Shown piece after piece: positions 1 through 13,211 of a stretch of 64,000 bases of DNA; positions within the stretch are counted from its first letter, which is position 1; each line of letters opens with the position of its first letter. The DNA lies in contig BDIU01000133.1 of NCBI GenBank assembly GCA_002118135.1, forward strand, positions 124,001-188,000. The letters run 5' to 3'. Made by a program: the position numbers and the translations under genes. This stretch comes from Trebouxia sp. TZW2008. Its lineage: Eukaryota; Chlorophyta; Trebouxiophyceae; Trebouxiales; Trebouxiaceae. Below the pieces are notes generated by a model, which searched no databases, was not told where the DNA came from, and saw nothing but the letters and a program-made list of their open reading frames with translations.

Positions 1-3000
1 CCACGCAATCTGTGCAATGTGAGCAGCAGCCCAATAACCTTACCTTCAGCAGCTCGTCATGGCTTGCAACGCGCTCCTCCAGGGTCTGTACCCTGCCAGT
101 CTTGTCCTTCAGAACTGATGTGAGGCTCTTGGTCCGGACATTGGCAGCATACAGGTCCTTCCTGGTGCTGTGCAGGTCTGCTTCTAACAGGCCCAGCTCT
201 GAGAAGAGGTGAGACTCTTGCAGCTTGTTGGAGGTGGCTTTGAAGAGCGCAGACTTGGAGCGAGAAAGCCTTAGGGTAGATGCAGCACTCTGCAGCAACA
301 AAGGTTGCTTCAGTTTGTGAAAGAGAAGTGACAGGTAGATATGCAGCTGCGTCTCATTAAAGGTGATGTGCAGCCTGTTGCAGCTTGTTGAAGGCAGCTT
401 TGAAGAGCGCGGACTTGATGCAAGGCAACTGCAGCGTTGATGAAGTACTCTGCAGCAATGAGTCTTGAAGTGGTCAAGCAACTGATGGGCAAAACTTGGT
501 GCAACATGACATTGAACTTGATAGAACAAACAACTTGCTGCATCGGGCACGCTACAGTATTGCAAAGCAGGAAGATTTCATTGCAAGCACCCCGCACAAA
601 TTACTGAATGGGACTGTGATGCTTTGTGCACGGTGCTTTGCCAGGGGCCAATGGACATATCAACTTGAGGGGCAGCCCAAGTCAGCAAGGTTGCAGGCAG
701 CTTACATCCAAGCTCAAAGACTTCCTGAAAGCTTCCGCCATCTTCCTTAACTCAGCCTCGCTCATCTCGCCTGAGTCCTTCCCTGAGCCCACAGTAAGCT
801 CTGATGCTGACTCAGCCACACCTGCAGGGCTGTCCCCAACAGCCCTGTCTGAAGGGCTGTGCCCATCAGCCCCTACCAAGTCACCAGACTGGGCCGAGCC
901 TTGAGCTCTGAGGGATTTGGACCTGGGTGACTCAGTCTGTGTGCTGGTGCTAGCAGCCGCACCAGAAGCTGTTCTGTCATACTCCTCAGGCAGCTGCTGC
1001 TGTTGCTGCTGCTGAAGCTGCTGCTTCATGCTGTCCACCTGTTGGTACAATGAGCTGACTTCAGCTTGCAGGTTACTCAGCTCAGTCTCCTTCTGAGTGA
1101 GCAGCTCATGTGCTGCTGGCCTCTCAGAGAACTCAGCTTCAGACTGTTGACGCAATAACCCCAGCTTGCTTGTAAGCTGAGTGACTTCCCTTTCCTTCTG
1201 TGCATTCAGCGTCTGCAGCTGAGTCAGCTCCTTGTCCTTCTGAGCACTGTTGCTCTGAGCCTGACTCAGCAGAATCTGCAGATGAGTCACCTCAGCCTGA
1301 GTCTGAGTCAGAGATGACTTAAGCTGTGCCAGCTCAGCGCTCTGATTGGCATGCCTGCTTTGCACGGTTTGGCTGTCTTTGCGCATAGTTATCAAATCAG
1401 TTGAAACTTGAGTCAGCTCGGTCTGGAGTCTGGCCCTTTCAGCTTCTGCCTGACACAACTGCTGCTTAGTACCATCCATGGCAATCAAGTCAAGCTTCAC
1501 TGACTCCAGCCCTCTTTGCAGGCGAGTCACCTCTGCCTCCTTCTGACTAAGCAGCTGACTGATGCTAGCCTTCTTGGCTCCTTGCTGCCTCAGCGACTCA
1601 GACTCAGCCCTGAGCTGAGTCAACTCAGACTGAGCCAGGTTGAGGTCCACCTCACAGTGAGTAAGCTCAGCAACCTTGCTGGCCAGTGACTGTTTGTCAG
1701 ACTGCGCCAGTTCAAACTTCTTGTGCTGTGCTGAGGCGGCCAGCTTGGCGCCTGCCAGCTCAGCATCTAGCACAGCACAGCGTGCCGTGCTTGAGTCCAG
1801 CTGCTGCTGCAGCTGTGTAGTCACCTCTGTGGCTTGCTTCAAATCAGCCTGTACACAAGTGTTGCTGTTTGTCAGTGCCTGTCATGGGGGTTTTGCTGCC
1901 ACCGCCAACACAACAGCCATACTCTGGCTTTTTAGAAAGGAACAAAAGTCACCGCGCTTGAGCGTCATCATGGGAGCCTCTGTCTTGAGAGGCAGCCTGG
2001 GAGGCTGGATTTCAAATGTAAGCCAGAGCGCAGACTTTGCAGCTCAAAACCCTTGGAGACTGAACAGTGCAATCAAATTTCATGCCTGCCTTTGCATTGT
2101 GGGAGCCTGTTATAGAGCGAGCAGCTTGTACAAGACTGCCATATGTCCTTCATGATGCTCAGCGGAGCTGCCGTGGTGCCCATGCTCATGACAGCATGTG
2201 CACTGCAGCCACAACCATCAACCTGCTGCCTCTATTGCTGTGAGCCGGATGCAGTGAGGCAAGCGTGCATCTGATTACATGCGCATATGGTTCAAAATGA
2301 ATCGAGTTGACAACAGTGATTTCTGACCTTGTGCATTGCTGATGATTCACAGGACCGAACTGGTTGGAGACAGTTGATTGTTCCAATACATACCTAGCTG
2401 GGCCTACTGAGCCTGTCTAGCATGCGTTGTGAATGAATCAATGAAAAGGATGCAGTGCTCACAACAGTGACCTAGTGGTCTGTGCATACCTGCAGTTGTG
2501 AGGCTTGGCCAGCTGACTGCTCAGCCGAAGCTTGATGGTCCTCTGTGCTTCTTCGCCAGTGCTTGGTCTTGTCCACAGCAGCCTGCAGCCCTTGCTTGCC
2601 CTCCTCCACTTCTGCCTTTAAGCGCCTGCAGCCAGCACGCATGTGAGGATAGCATAAGACAGAAACTCTCACAGCTGTCACCAAGCTGGGATGGTGCACA
2701 CCATTACTGCCATCTGAATGAAAGTCACAAGGCTGTCATGATGTGTACATGGTATAGGGCCCGAAAGACAGGGCAAGCTGATCTTAGGGGATTGGCACTG
2801 GATGTGCTCAGCAGTTGTGCTTGCAAACAGATTTCGCAGCTTTTATAGGCATTGAAGACATTGACGTGACTTCTGAAAGCATGCTGAAGATGACTTGTGC
2901 AGCTGTGCCCTGCATGTCATGCTTGCAAGGGATTGCCGTCATCATTCCAAGCTCAAGAAAAGCATTCTCGAGTATGTTGTGCACCTCATGCCGTGATTGC

Positions 3001-6000
3001 AACAAGAAAAACGTGGCTTACTTGCACTCAGACTGGCTCTGCTTGAGCTGCTGGCCCAGCAGATGTGAGCTGGCCTGCTCTGCAGACAGCAGCTGCTGGC
3101 TTGAGGCAAGCTGGTCTGTGAGAGATGATGCGCTGGCTACCAGTGCACGCATCTGGGTCAGACTTCCTGCCAGCTGGGCAGATGCTGACTCAAGCTGCCT
3201 GTTCTTCTCACTGACCTGCAAGTTGGGAACAACTTCATGATGTACACTTGGACGCACAGAATGAAGCAGACAACTAAAAATTCTCTATGGTGTTTCTTGT
3301 TTTTTGGCTTTCAGTGGCTGAGCACAGCTTTATCAGAGTCCATTTGAGCTCAAAAAGTGTGCATTTCTGTGCCGCATTGTACAAGAAGACCAGTTCAACA
3401 TGTTGTTGGTGAGCAACACGTGAGGGATGCACAATGTGCGGGTGTTCGTAGTGCCTTACCTGTTTATGAATTGACTGCACAGCCTGAGCAAGCTCTTCTT
3501 GTGATGCAGCAGACATGTCCTCCTCATCAATTTGCTGCATCATCTGTGACGCCACACTCTGGGACATGGTAGACCCAAAGAGTGGATTGTCCAGCTGTGA
3601 TGTGTCATAGTCATTGTCTAGGCCACTGTCACAATTCAGCTTGCTACGACCCAGCGTGAAGCTGTCCAGATTGACGCTGAAAGCTGGCTGGTCAAGCGTC
3701 TGGAAAGAGACTGTCTGCTTGGGCTTAGGCTGCAGGTCAAGAGACTGCCTGGCCCCTGAGTCGAAGGACGGCCGAGATGGGAAGTCGAAAGGCTGCCTGA
3801 TTGCTGGCCCAGGCATGATGTCGAATGAGGCCCTAGCAGCTGGTATGTCCAGCGAACGACGCCATGCAGGCTCCGGCGTCGGAGCCCTTTCAGGCTCAAC
3901 CGGTTGCATGGTGTGCTGTGCGTCGTCGGACTCTTGCACGTCACCGCCTTGTTGCAACGTCTCCATGATGCTTGCCAGACGGGAGCGGACCTCCACAGCC
4001 TGTCGTCCGGCCTCGCTGCACAGCAGCTTGGTGTCCTGAGCCTGTTGCTCCTTGGTGCCGGCTGCCACTGCTGCAAAGGGGCTGATGTTCGGCGGCGCAT
4101 TGGAAGAGCTGGCGCTCAGCTGCCCTTGCAGCTTGTCGATCATCTGCTGCAGGTCGCCACAGGCTGCATCGGATTCACGAGCCAGGTTGAGCAGACCCCG
4201 CCGCACGCTCGAGAAGTTGTCCTCTGCATTGCTGGCCCGGCGCTGTGTTCCGCTGGTGTTAGACGGACCAGAAGCACTGTCGCTGAAGCTGGCGGAGTGC
4301 TGCTGCTGCTCTGGCACACCGCCAAGAGCGAAGGTCTGCTCCTCTTCTGGATGGTTGCCGTCAATGTTGACTTCCTGCTTGGCGAGCTCGGCCCTGAGAT
4401 AGTCGTTTTGCTGCTCAAGCCTGTCCACTAAACAGTGGGCTTCTGCAAGCTGCTCATGCTGCCAGGCAGCATCCATGCTCATAAGCACCTGCTGGCCTTG
4501 CGCAGCAGGCTTCATGCCCGGCAGTGCCTGCAGCATCATAAGCAGAAGTAAGCTTGGGAGCTACATAGCAAGCAGCAATTGCATAGCCAGATGCAAGTTG
4601 CTGGCAGGTGATGAGCTCAGCTGATGAGCAATCACACAGCCAGTCAGAAGACTTGAGAATAACATGCCAGAACCACAGTGCAGCAACAGCATAATTGCTT
4701 TACCTGCAGCCCAGGGTGTGTTCCAAAGTCGTCATTGCTCTGGATGTCCTCTTGCTCGTCGCTCTCAGCCAGCTTGCGCTTCCAGGGCATGAGCAACTGC
4801 TTCATGTTCTCCTTGACGTTGTGCATCCTGTCATAGCTCCTGGAGCCAGTGCTGAAGCTCTTCATTAAGTGGCGAAGCCGAAGAGGCTTTTCAGGGGATG
4901 ATGGAGAGCTTCCAGCATCAGAAGCCTGCATCAACGAAGCGCAAAACTGCTAGTCAGTCTTTTGATGTAAGGGCACCTGATCTCAGGACATTCTGATTGT
5001 GAGGACATGCAACTGGGGCTTCAACACTGCGGTCTGAGTGCAATGGCACATCTGTGTGAGAACAAGGACAAGCTCTTGGTACGCAGAGCATTTGTTTTCA
5101 GTGCTACTTAAGGTATTGACTAAGCTGTAGCGAGTGCTGATGAAGCTATGTTAGCAAACCCTGTGGACACAACAGACGCATAGGCCATGTCAGTGAATTT
5201 GCTTGACATTGATGTGTCTGTGCTGTGATGCCTAGTGTCAAGACTTGTTGGTGTCAAGCATACAGCATACAAGCGTGTGTGCTGTCTCTACTGGTCTGAC
5301 TTGCAAAATTTGGTTTGATTTTGCAAGTAAATACTGCCAGCACAGCACAGCACAGCACCTACCTCAGCCTTGAATTGCTCCACAATCTGGTGCAATGCCT
5401 CAGCCTCTTGTGTCTTATCCTGCAGTGACGTAGCCAGCGCCCTGACTTGGTTCTGCAGCTCCGGAACCAAGTGCATGTCCTGCAAGCCCTCATCACCATG
5501 CATGCTGGTGTGGTTGGACATGCTACCGTCCCCTTCAGGAATTGGTGCTAGTCGGTGAGCTGCTGGATACGGAAACATGTGGGCAGTGCCATTTCCTAGG
5601 GGAGGCAGGCTTTGGGCAAGGGCTGAATCCGGCTCAATCAGCACGCAGCTGCCAAACGACTCCAGGGTTTGTGTGCCGCTGATGTCAGAGGCCGAGTCCT
5701 GCTCAGTGCCTGAGCTGCGGCGGTTGTGCGGAGTGGACATGCCCGACATGCTGCTCTGCATGGCTGCAATCTCGGCCTTCAGGGAGCGGTTCAGCTGCTG
5801 CACGTGCTCCAGCTCTGCTGTGCGGTCAGCGGTGACCGCGTGCAGGCGTTGCTGTAAGTGCTGCACTTCTGCCTCTGAAGCCTCACACCTTGCCTGCATT
5901 GATAGCATAGCAGATGTCACACAATACAGCACATAAAGCCATGTATGACAAGCTGTAAGCACTCCCGCTTTGCTGTGATCTCCAATGCAACTTTGCTCAT

Positions 6001-9000
6001 GAGATACATAGGCTGCGCTTTTGGGCACCCCGTCCCATTTTTGCAAGGTGAGTCATCGATTGCAGACTTCAGCAGCAAGCTTTTTGAGATCTTGGACCCA
6101 GATGCTAGCTTTTTGAGAGCGATTACCTGCAGGTGCACCAGGTCATCATGGCTGCCAAAGGATGGGATCCCCTGCTCAGAGTAGCGGTGCCCAGTGGTGC
6201 TTCTACGGCCTGTCTGTGAGTGTGTCCTCATGAAGGAGATATCGCCTGAGGACGACAGGCGCTGGAGCACCTTGATCTCCTGCCCAGAGGCTGCTGCTGT
6301 GCGCTGGTGCTTGGCTGCTACTGCTTGTGTTGCAGCCAGCTCAGCTTGCAGTTCATCCACCTCTGCCTCCAGCATGTTGATGGTGTCATTAGCCTGTACA
6401 GCAGCAGCCATTTCAGCCACAAGATGTCAAGCACGTTGGCATCTTGACAGTGTCATTAGCCTGTACAGCATGATCGTTATCATCATCATGAGTATCTACA
6501 TTCTTGCTAGTGAGGGTCTGTGACCCAACTGTGTGCATACAGAAGCAATGACCTGCCTACAAAGCCTGTGATCAGCAATCCTTGAAGGGACAGCATGCAA
6601 AGCTGGCTAGCCACTTGCAGCTCATTCACCTCTGCCTCCTGCATGTTGATGGTGTCATTAGCCTGTGCGTCAGCAACCTTTCATGACGCAATTGCCCACA
6701 ATGTTTGGCATTCCACAAGCAAGCAAATAGGGACTGCTAGCTTTGTATGTGAAGGACTAAGGCACAAGTGAATGGGCAGCCACAATGAGTCACAGGCACA
6801 TACTTTTGGCAGCTATTGCTTGGGCCAGTGACAAGCCATTTGCAGTCTGTGCTCTGACAATCAGCTCTATGCACAAACTTACATATCACCAGCATTGCGA
6901 TGAATGTTGACATCAAGATCTTGCAGCCTACACTGTGAGCAGTAGCTGATGACACATGCGTTGGGCTAAACGGCACCTGTTTCCTCTTAGCTACATCTGT
7001 ATACTGTTTCAAGAGCAACAGGAGGAACCTTGTCAAGAGGTGGTTGTACCTGCATGCCACTCATGGACAGCCTAGGGTTGAGAGGGGAGCCCCCAGAACC
7101 CCGCCGGCTGGCTGCTCCCCCCTGCCTCGCAGTAAATGATGGGCGGGGTGACAGAAGCCTTGGGGTAGACCCCCCATGGTCTACTGAGTCCCCATCATAA
7201 CCACCCCACCCACTGCCCCTGCGCAGCATTCCCTCACTCATTCATTCACTCATGCTTGGAAACTTCAAGTCTGCTGTAAGCACAGCAGGCTTTTTGGTGC
7301 AACACACTGTTGAGGCTAAATAGGTTTGCCATTCCAATTTAAGCAATAAAGCTGCAGTGTACAGAAGCATGTTCTGCAGTGAATGTTGTTGGAGCAGTAA
7401 CCTGAAGTACAATGCGAATGTTCAAAATGGTAAGGTAGACAATTGGGTAGTTGCCATACAATTTGATTTGTATTGAGCCATTCTGTACCTGCTCAGCATT
7501 GCCTCCTGCTGATGTTGGGCAGCTAGGTTTTGGGCAGACCTAAGCTGCACCCGTAGCTCCTGCAGTTCTGCCTCCACAGCTGGTGACTTTGATGGCAGCT
7601 TTGCCAGCTCAGCATGTGCAATGTCTGCCTGCTGTTGTGCCTTGGCAGTTGCTGCAGAAGCTGCCGTCAGATTGGCCCTCAGCTCATGCACCTGTGGCAT
7701 GCATTGACCAACCATGACATAACAGCTCTCCTGATCATGCAACACATCAAATTGGCAGATGATGTGCAATCAAAGGCATGGTGGGAGTGGCACTATGGTC
7801 CCTTGCCAATCTGGGCTACTTGTGACATTTGCAACCAGAATTGATCAAAGTGATGCGGAACTGCTGACCTGCAAGACAATGCCGTATTGATTGCACAGAT
7901 GCAACATATGACCATTGTAATGACCAATAGGTATTGCATTTGCCTGATCTATATTTGTGCGGACTGTGATTGGTGGAGAAGGCATGTCTATGTCCACATC
8001 AACATAATTGGAGATAGATTTTGCAACACACATGCCAGCTACACCAATATGGTATATGCTTCTGAGCAGTGCACACCTGATCATCGCTTTGTGAGCCATC
8101 AAGTGCAAAGCCTGTTTGAGCATGCACAACACCAATGAATCAAAAAGCATGATGAGACGGAGACATAGCAGCCTGTACCTGCATCTCCAGAGCCTGGATG
8201 ACGTCACTAGCCTTGTTGCTTCCCCCCTGGCCTTCTTTCAGCGTCAGCACCTCTGCCTCAACTTCCCGCAGCTTCTGCCGCAATCTATTGGCAGCACTGT
8301 CTGAGTCAGCGAGCCGAGCCTTGAGGTGCGTGAGCTGACTCTGAGAAGCTGAGGCGTGAGTGGCTCGCGCCTTGGCTGCCCTAGCTTGCGACAGGTCAAG
8401 CTCCAGGGTCTGAATTTGCTCTTGGAATTTGCTGGTTGACTCTGCCTTTGCTGCCTTGGCTTGAGACAGCTCCTGCTCCAGGGTCCGTACTTGGGCCTGA
8501 AGTCTCTCAACATGGTCTTTAGCCCCCTGCAGTCATCATCAGGAAGGTTGTTGATCCTAATTCGTGCACCCACAAATCATCACTAGACACTAGACACAGC
8601 ATGTGACAGATTGCTCCTGAACATGTCAACCAAATGTTTGGCTCACTGCAGATGTCAACAGCACCACGGTTGAATTGCACTTCAGGCATCAAGGATAGAC
8701 CACTGGCAGACAGCTGATACTTTGCAATGAAGCCCATCAGCACCTTCTGCAGCGTGCTATGAGGAGACTTGCGTGTATGGCCTGATGGGATGCGCCCTGC
8801 ATCAAGTTGATGTATGAACAGCTGGTGCTGAAGGCTTCAAAAATTACAGGTTTACTGAGCCTAGCTTAGCTTAGTAAACCTGTAGCTCACCTGTAATGTT
8901 GCAAAAAGAACACACAAGCTATACACTCAAAACTCTTGCAAGATTACGAGGCAGATGATGTCATGTATCAGGATCCAGCTGGGCTATGATTCTGGCTAGC

Positions 9001-12000
9001 ATATGTACAGAAGCATACAAAGTCTCTATAGAGCGTCTCTAAGAAAGACATGGACAGTTTCTCCAACAGCCATGGCTCACCTGCAGAGAAGCTGTGTGCT
9101 CCTCTGACTCAGCGTTTGATGACGCAAGCTGACTGACATTGCTCTGAGCAGCCGCCAGCTCCTTTTGCACAGCTGCCAGTTTGTCATTGGCACCTGCGCT
9201 GGCAGCTGCTGTGGCCTCTGCATGCTGCAGCTTCTCTTGCATCTTCTTCACCTTAGCTGCTGAGGCAGCTTCCAAAGAGGTTGCTGTGGCTTGTGCTTGC
9301 TGCAGATCATCTTGCAGCTTTTTGACCTGAGCTGCCAGTTTGTCATGATCAACTGCATGAGCAGCTGCTGCAGAAGCTGCTGTCTCCTTGGGTTTCAGCT
9401 CAATTTCGCTGCGCAGCTGAGCTATCTCAGCAGTCAAAGCTCTGAGGCTTGAGTCAGAGTCAGATCTGGAGCTGTTCTTGAGCTCCGACTGGCGCAATTG
9501 CTCTTGCAGCTTTGAGATCCCTTGAGCTGCGCTATGATCAGAGTCTTTCCTGGATGCCTTAGCCTGGTTGAGCTTGATCTCTAAATCCAAGATTTGCGTC
9601 TGGAGTGAGTCAACAGTTTCTTGAGCTGCCTGCATCACATTGGGTGTCACACTCGGTGTCACAAAAATGCCAAAGCTCAAGCACTTGACCAATAGTTGTG
9701 GCCATACATGCACTTCAATATAGAAGTGCATGCATGAAGTACGTATATATACATCCTTCAAGAGAGGCACGACGCACACTTGCTTTGCATAGCGCACAGC
9801 TTGCTATTGCAGGCAGGCAGGCTGGCTGCTTAGCAAACAGCGGCTGATGCCGGTTGCAGTTCAATTGCAGCATGTGAGATTTCAAAAGCGCCAGTTGTCA
9901 TGAACAATGCTGAAGGTGTATGACAGCTCTTGTGGTACAATAATTTCTCTTGATAAGGACACTCATTGTAAGGTCATGCTTGCTGTAAGAACAAGGCAAT
10001 TGAGCAGCAATCACTGCATCCTGACTGCAGTGGCACCTCTGAGTAAGGACAATCCAATGTAAGGACAATTTTCTGGGGGAACAAAGCAGTTGTTACAAAG
10101 AGGAGTCATGTATACCTGTAAAGCCACTGAGTGACGCTCTTCTGCTTCAGCAGCCTCATTCTGCAGCCGCACAACCTCAACAGTCAAGCTGTCAGCTTTG
10201 GCACTCCACCAGTTCTTCTGCACATCTTCTGCTTCAGGCTGAGCCTGCTCTGCGTCACTGCTGCTCTCAGATGAACTGTCCAGGCGAGACTCTAAACGGT
10301 GAATCTGAGCCTTGAGCTGGCTGATCTTGAGTGTGGCCTGGCCAAAGCTCAGTGCCTCAGGCTCTGACTCATCCGCTGAGTCAGCTCCATCTGAGCTTGA
10401 TTTGGCGCTGCCTCTGGACAAGCTGTTATACACCTTATCAATGCCATTGGGCAAATTTGGGGACTCAGTTTGTTGCTTATCACGGCCCTCGCTCTGAGTC
10501 TTGAGCATGCTGATGTATGTTTGCAGCTCAGCTATATTTGACTCCTTTGCAGCAAGAGCAGCCTCCAAACCCTGAATCTTTGTGTACTGACTGACGCTGC
10601 TCTGCTGCATGCTGCTGATCTCAGATTCCAATTTGGCAATTTGAGTGTTCTTCAGAGCCATGTCGCTTTGTAGATCTGCCAGCTGTTGCTCGGGGTCTGA
10701 AGCACCATCTCTGCAGCATCACATGCTTGTAAAACTGGCATGATCAAGTGTATCATGACATTGACGTTGAACATCACCCTGACTGTATGTATGGTGTCAT
10801 GACCATCGTTGTGACATTGGCTTCTGTGTAACAGCATGGTGTTGAGATAATGGCGCTACTTCTGCAGTGACGATGACTCAGAGTATACAGAAAGCACTGG
10901 CTGTTGCAGTCACTACATATCATGAGCCTTGCAAATCACAAATAAGCAGAAGCAGTGGTCGATGCTAGCAGGAACAGTTGAGTTATTCAAAGATATAGGC
11001 CAGCTTGAAGCCTGATCATTCAGCTAGCTGATCTCATTCAATCAGTCTTGGTGATTGCCTCAATACTTGGTATTGAGAAAACGCCTAGGGTTCATGAAAT
11101 TGGTGTCCAGAAGGTGCTCGGCTGGTGATTTCCATGAGTATGTGTCATACATCGTCTGATATCAAACTGGGTTGAGTGAGCGTACCTTAGGGCAGATACA
11201 GATGAGGTCAGACGGTACACCTCCACCTGCAGCTTCCCCAGTGACTGCTCCTTAGTCAGCACATGGGAGCTGAGCTTGTCAGACTCTGCCTTTTGATCCA
11301 GCAACTGCAGCCAGCAAGACAAAGAGTCAGCTGAATCAGACTCAGAAGTAGTCTTATCAACTGCACGCTTCTAGGCTGTGCCAGGTAACCTCCAGGCTGC
11401 AACCCTAAGTTGGGCGTCTGCTGATGCAGGTTCAGATGCACATACAACTGGACCACGCAGCTTCTGATTGTGAGCCAGACAATACTCATGCAACCTACGT
11501 CATTCGCAGCGCCAAGGATGACTGGTGCACCAAATCTCAGCGTGAAAGATTGCAATGCTTCAGGAGATGGCATGTGCCTGCAGTACAGTCAAGCAATAGA
11601 CAACAGCTGCAGACCTCTTCCAAGCAGAGCCCAGGTTTGCAAGCCATCCTCACATAATTCAAGTGGTGCAGGCCATGGCAGATATCTGGCAGATTCAGTA
11701 AAATCATGCATAGGCTGACACAGAGGAGGGCAGCGCACCTGCTGAGTCAGCTCCTGGTTCCGGAGCAGCAGCTCAGCTTCACGAGCAGAAGTGTCCAGGA
11801 TGAGCTGCTCTGTCCGCTGCTTCTGCTCTTGCGTTTGCTGCTGCCATTCTGCAGTGACAAGATGAAAAAGATCACGCATCAGAACAGAATGGATGAGGCT
11901 CAAAGGTCACTTGGGCACGAGAGCATCTTTGATGTGTAGCAAAACAAAGTGGATGTGGCAGTGCTGCTCTGTCTATGTGTGCAAGCCTCCAGAACGCGGT

Positions 12001-13211
12001 GTTGCTGCTATTGGTAGACAGCAAGAATCCTCAAGGCACGTGGTGCCATGCATCACAAACCTCTGCTGCGCCTTCCAAAAGATGCTATGTGAGATTGCCT
12101 GACTCTCACATGAATATGCAGTCATTGCAATGGCATGTGCAAGCAGCCTGGTGAATTGTGTCAAGGATGCAAAGTGTGTCTCTTTTTCATGCAGACTTAG
12201 GAGCATCACTTGCACATGCATCTCAAGGCTTGTGAGTTTGATGGTGGTGGAAGTCTTGGTAAAGCATGTCAAATCATGCCAGGCTAGCAGTCTGCTTGTA
12301 TGTGGCAATGCACCTAGTCAGTCAATGTGAGTCAATGCAGACACAGAAATGCTGTCATGAGTTCAGGACTGTTACACATAATGCTGCTGCAGCCTTGTTG
12401 ACAAACAAACAGCACTGATGTCTTTGATGCTACCTTTCATGCTGGCTGTGAACAAGCAGCAAAAGAGTACATCCAGATCTTGCGGCAGAGGTACAAAGCA
12501 TTGATTGACTCTGACCTTCTAGCTCCTTCTCCTTGGTCGCTAAGTCATCACCAAGCTTCTTGCAGCATGACTGATAGCCCGCCAGCTCCAGTCTGAGCTG
12601 CTGTGTATCTGAGTCCTCGGCCATTGCATCTGGCTGCAGGCAGTTGACACCAAGACCATTCTGGGCATATTACATGACGCAATGTACTTACTACAAGCCC
12701 TTCGTTGTGCCATGATTAGCAGCGCTGTTGTCATGCTATGCTGCAGATTAGTACTGGTTACAGACCCTCCCAGCACAAGCAAATCTTTGGGCCCTTCTTG
12801 CTGCCTATTAAGAATCAACATGGCTAGGAAGCATCAGTGAGCAGAAGACTCCATCAGTGCTCAGCTTGTGTTTTAAAGCAGAACACAAGTGCCTGCTAGG
12901 CATGTACCTGAGCAAACGGCAGCAATGCTTTTATCTTGAGCAGCTCCACAGATTGGTCAGACTCCCCCTGAGCTGCCTGCAGGTTCTTGTACTCCAGTGC
13001 CTTGCCAAGCGCCTTGATGCGGAATTGTGTGCTTTCCCGTTCAGCCTGTTGGAGACAAAAAGAAATATGAAATCCGGCAGCTGCCTTTGGAGCCAAAAGA
13101 CCCTGAAAGCGGCCAGCATGGCAGTGCTAGGCTTTCTTCTCAACCATTACAATGGCGGTCTCGGCATACCTGTAAAGCTTCAAAAGCCTTGCCAACCAGA
13201 CTAGACCCCAT
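1..13211 (-). CDS. Giant coiled-coil protein, 3' end outside window
   Basis: I assembled 18 phase-consistent exons on the minus strand: 13211-13170, 13045-12908, 12633-12516, 11848-11739, 11304-11186, 10710-10116, 9629-9081, 8526-8179, 7691-7489, 7236-7050, 6393-6127, 5893-5363, 4925-4704, 4527-3460, 3215-3022, 2625-2490, 1848-706 and 289-44. A good donor at 43 shows the gene continues left. The visible product is about 2,072 residues, mostly Leu/Gln/Glu/Ala heptads; exon 1848-706 is built of repeated (V/L)T(Q/R/H)L heptads. Non-coiled linkers are Ser/Arg-rich. Exon 4527-3460 carries a degenerate five-fold motif of the type RRSLDIP / RASFDIM / RQPFDFP / RPSFDS / RQSLDLQ. No motor, GRIP or membrane domain is seen. 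The overall look is of a golgin or centrosomal/filament protein, but this is inference. The exon 7236-7050 acceptor is weak. The start ATG at 13211 is the first clear one, but an upstream exon could exist (see 13212-13774). Confidence 0.8.
365..440 (-). repeat. Upstream copy of coiled-coil-1 exon 289-44 segment
   Basis: On the minus strand AAGTCCGCGCTCTTCAAAGC plus TGCCTTCAACAAGCTGCAA matches AAGTCTGCGCTCTTCAAAGC plus CACCTCCAACAAGCTGCAA in the exon (encoding KSALFKATSNKLQ). A copied ACTCTGCAGCAA acceptor region lies next to it. Confidence 0.82.
6440..6680 (-). repeat. Two upstream copies of coiled-coil-1 exon 6393-6127 5' edge
   Basis: On the minus strand GCTAATGACACCATCAACAT plus GCAGGAGGCAGAGGTGAATG (near 6665-6620) and a shorter GTACAGGCTAATGACACTGT (near 6467-6448) match the real exon start encoding ANDTINMLEAEVDEL. 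Confidence 0.85.
9936..10113 (-). mobile_element. MITE copy 1 (TA-flanked, terminal inverted repeats)
   Basis: It shares with the copies at 40998, 52264 and 58113 the core TGTCCTTA...CAGAGGTGCCACTGCAGTCA...TTGTCCTTA (here reversed: TAAGGACA, TGACTGCAGTGGCACCTCTG, TAAGGACAATT) and the TTACAAAGAGGAGTCATGTA end. It lies in an intron of the first coiled-coil gene, with its right end 2-3 bases from the donor of exon 10710-10116. Confidence 0.8.

Noticed and set aside
3604..4431. Several long plus-strand frames
   Set aside because: Antisense shadows of coiled-coil-1 exon 4527-3460; no splicing or motif support.
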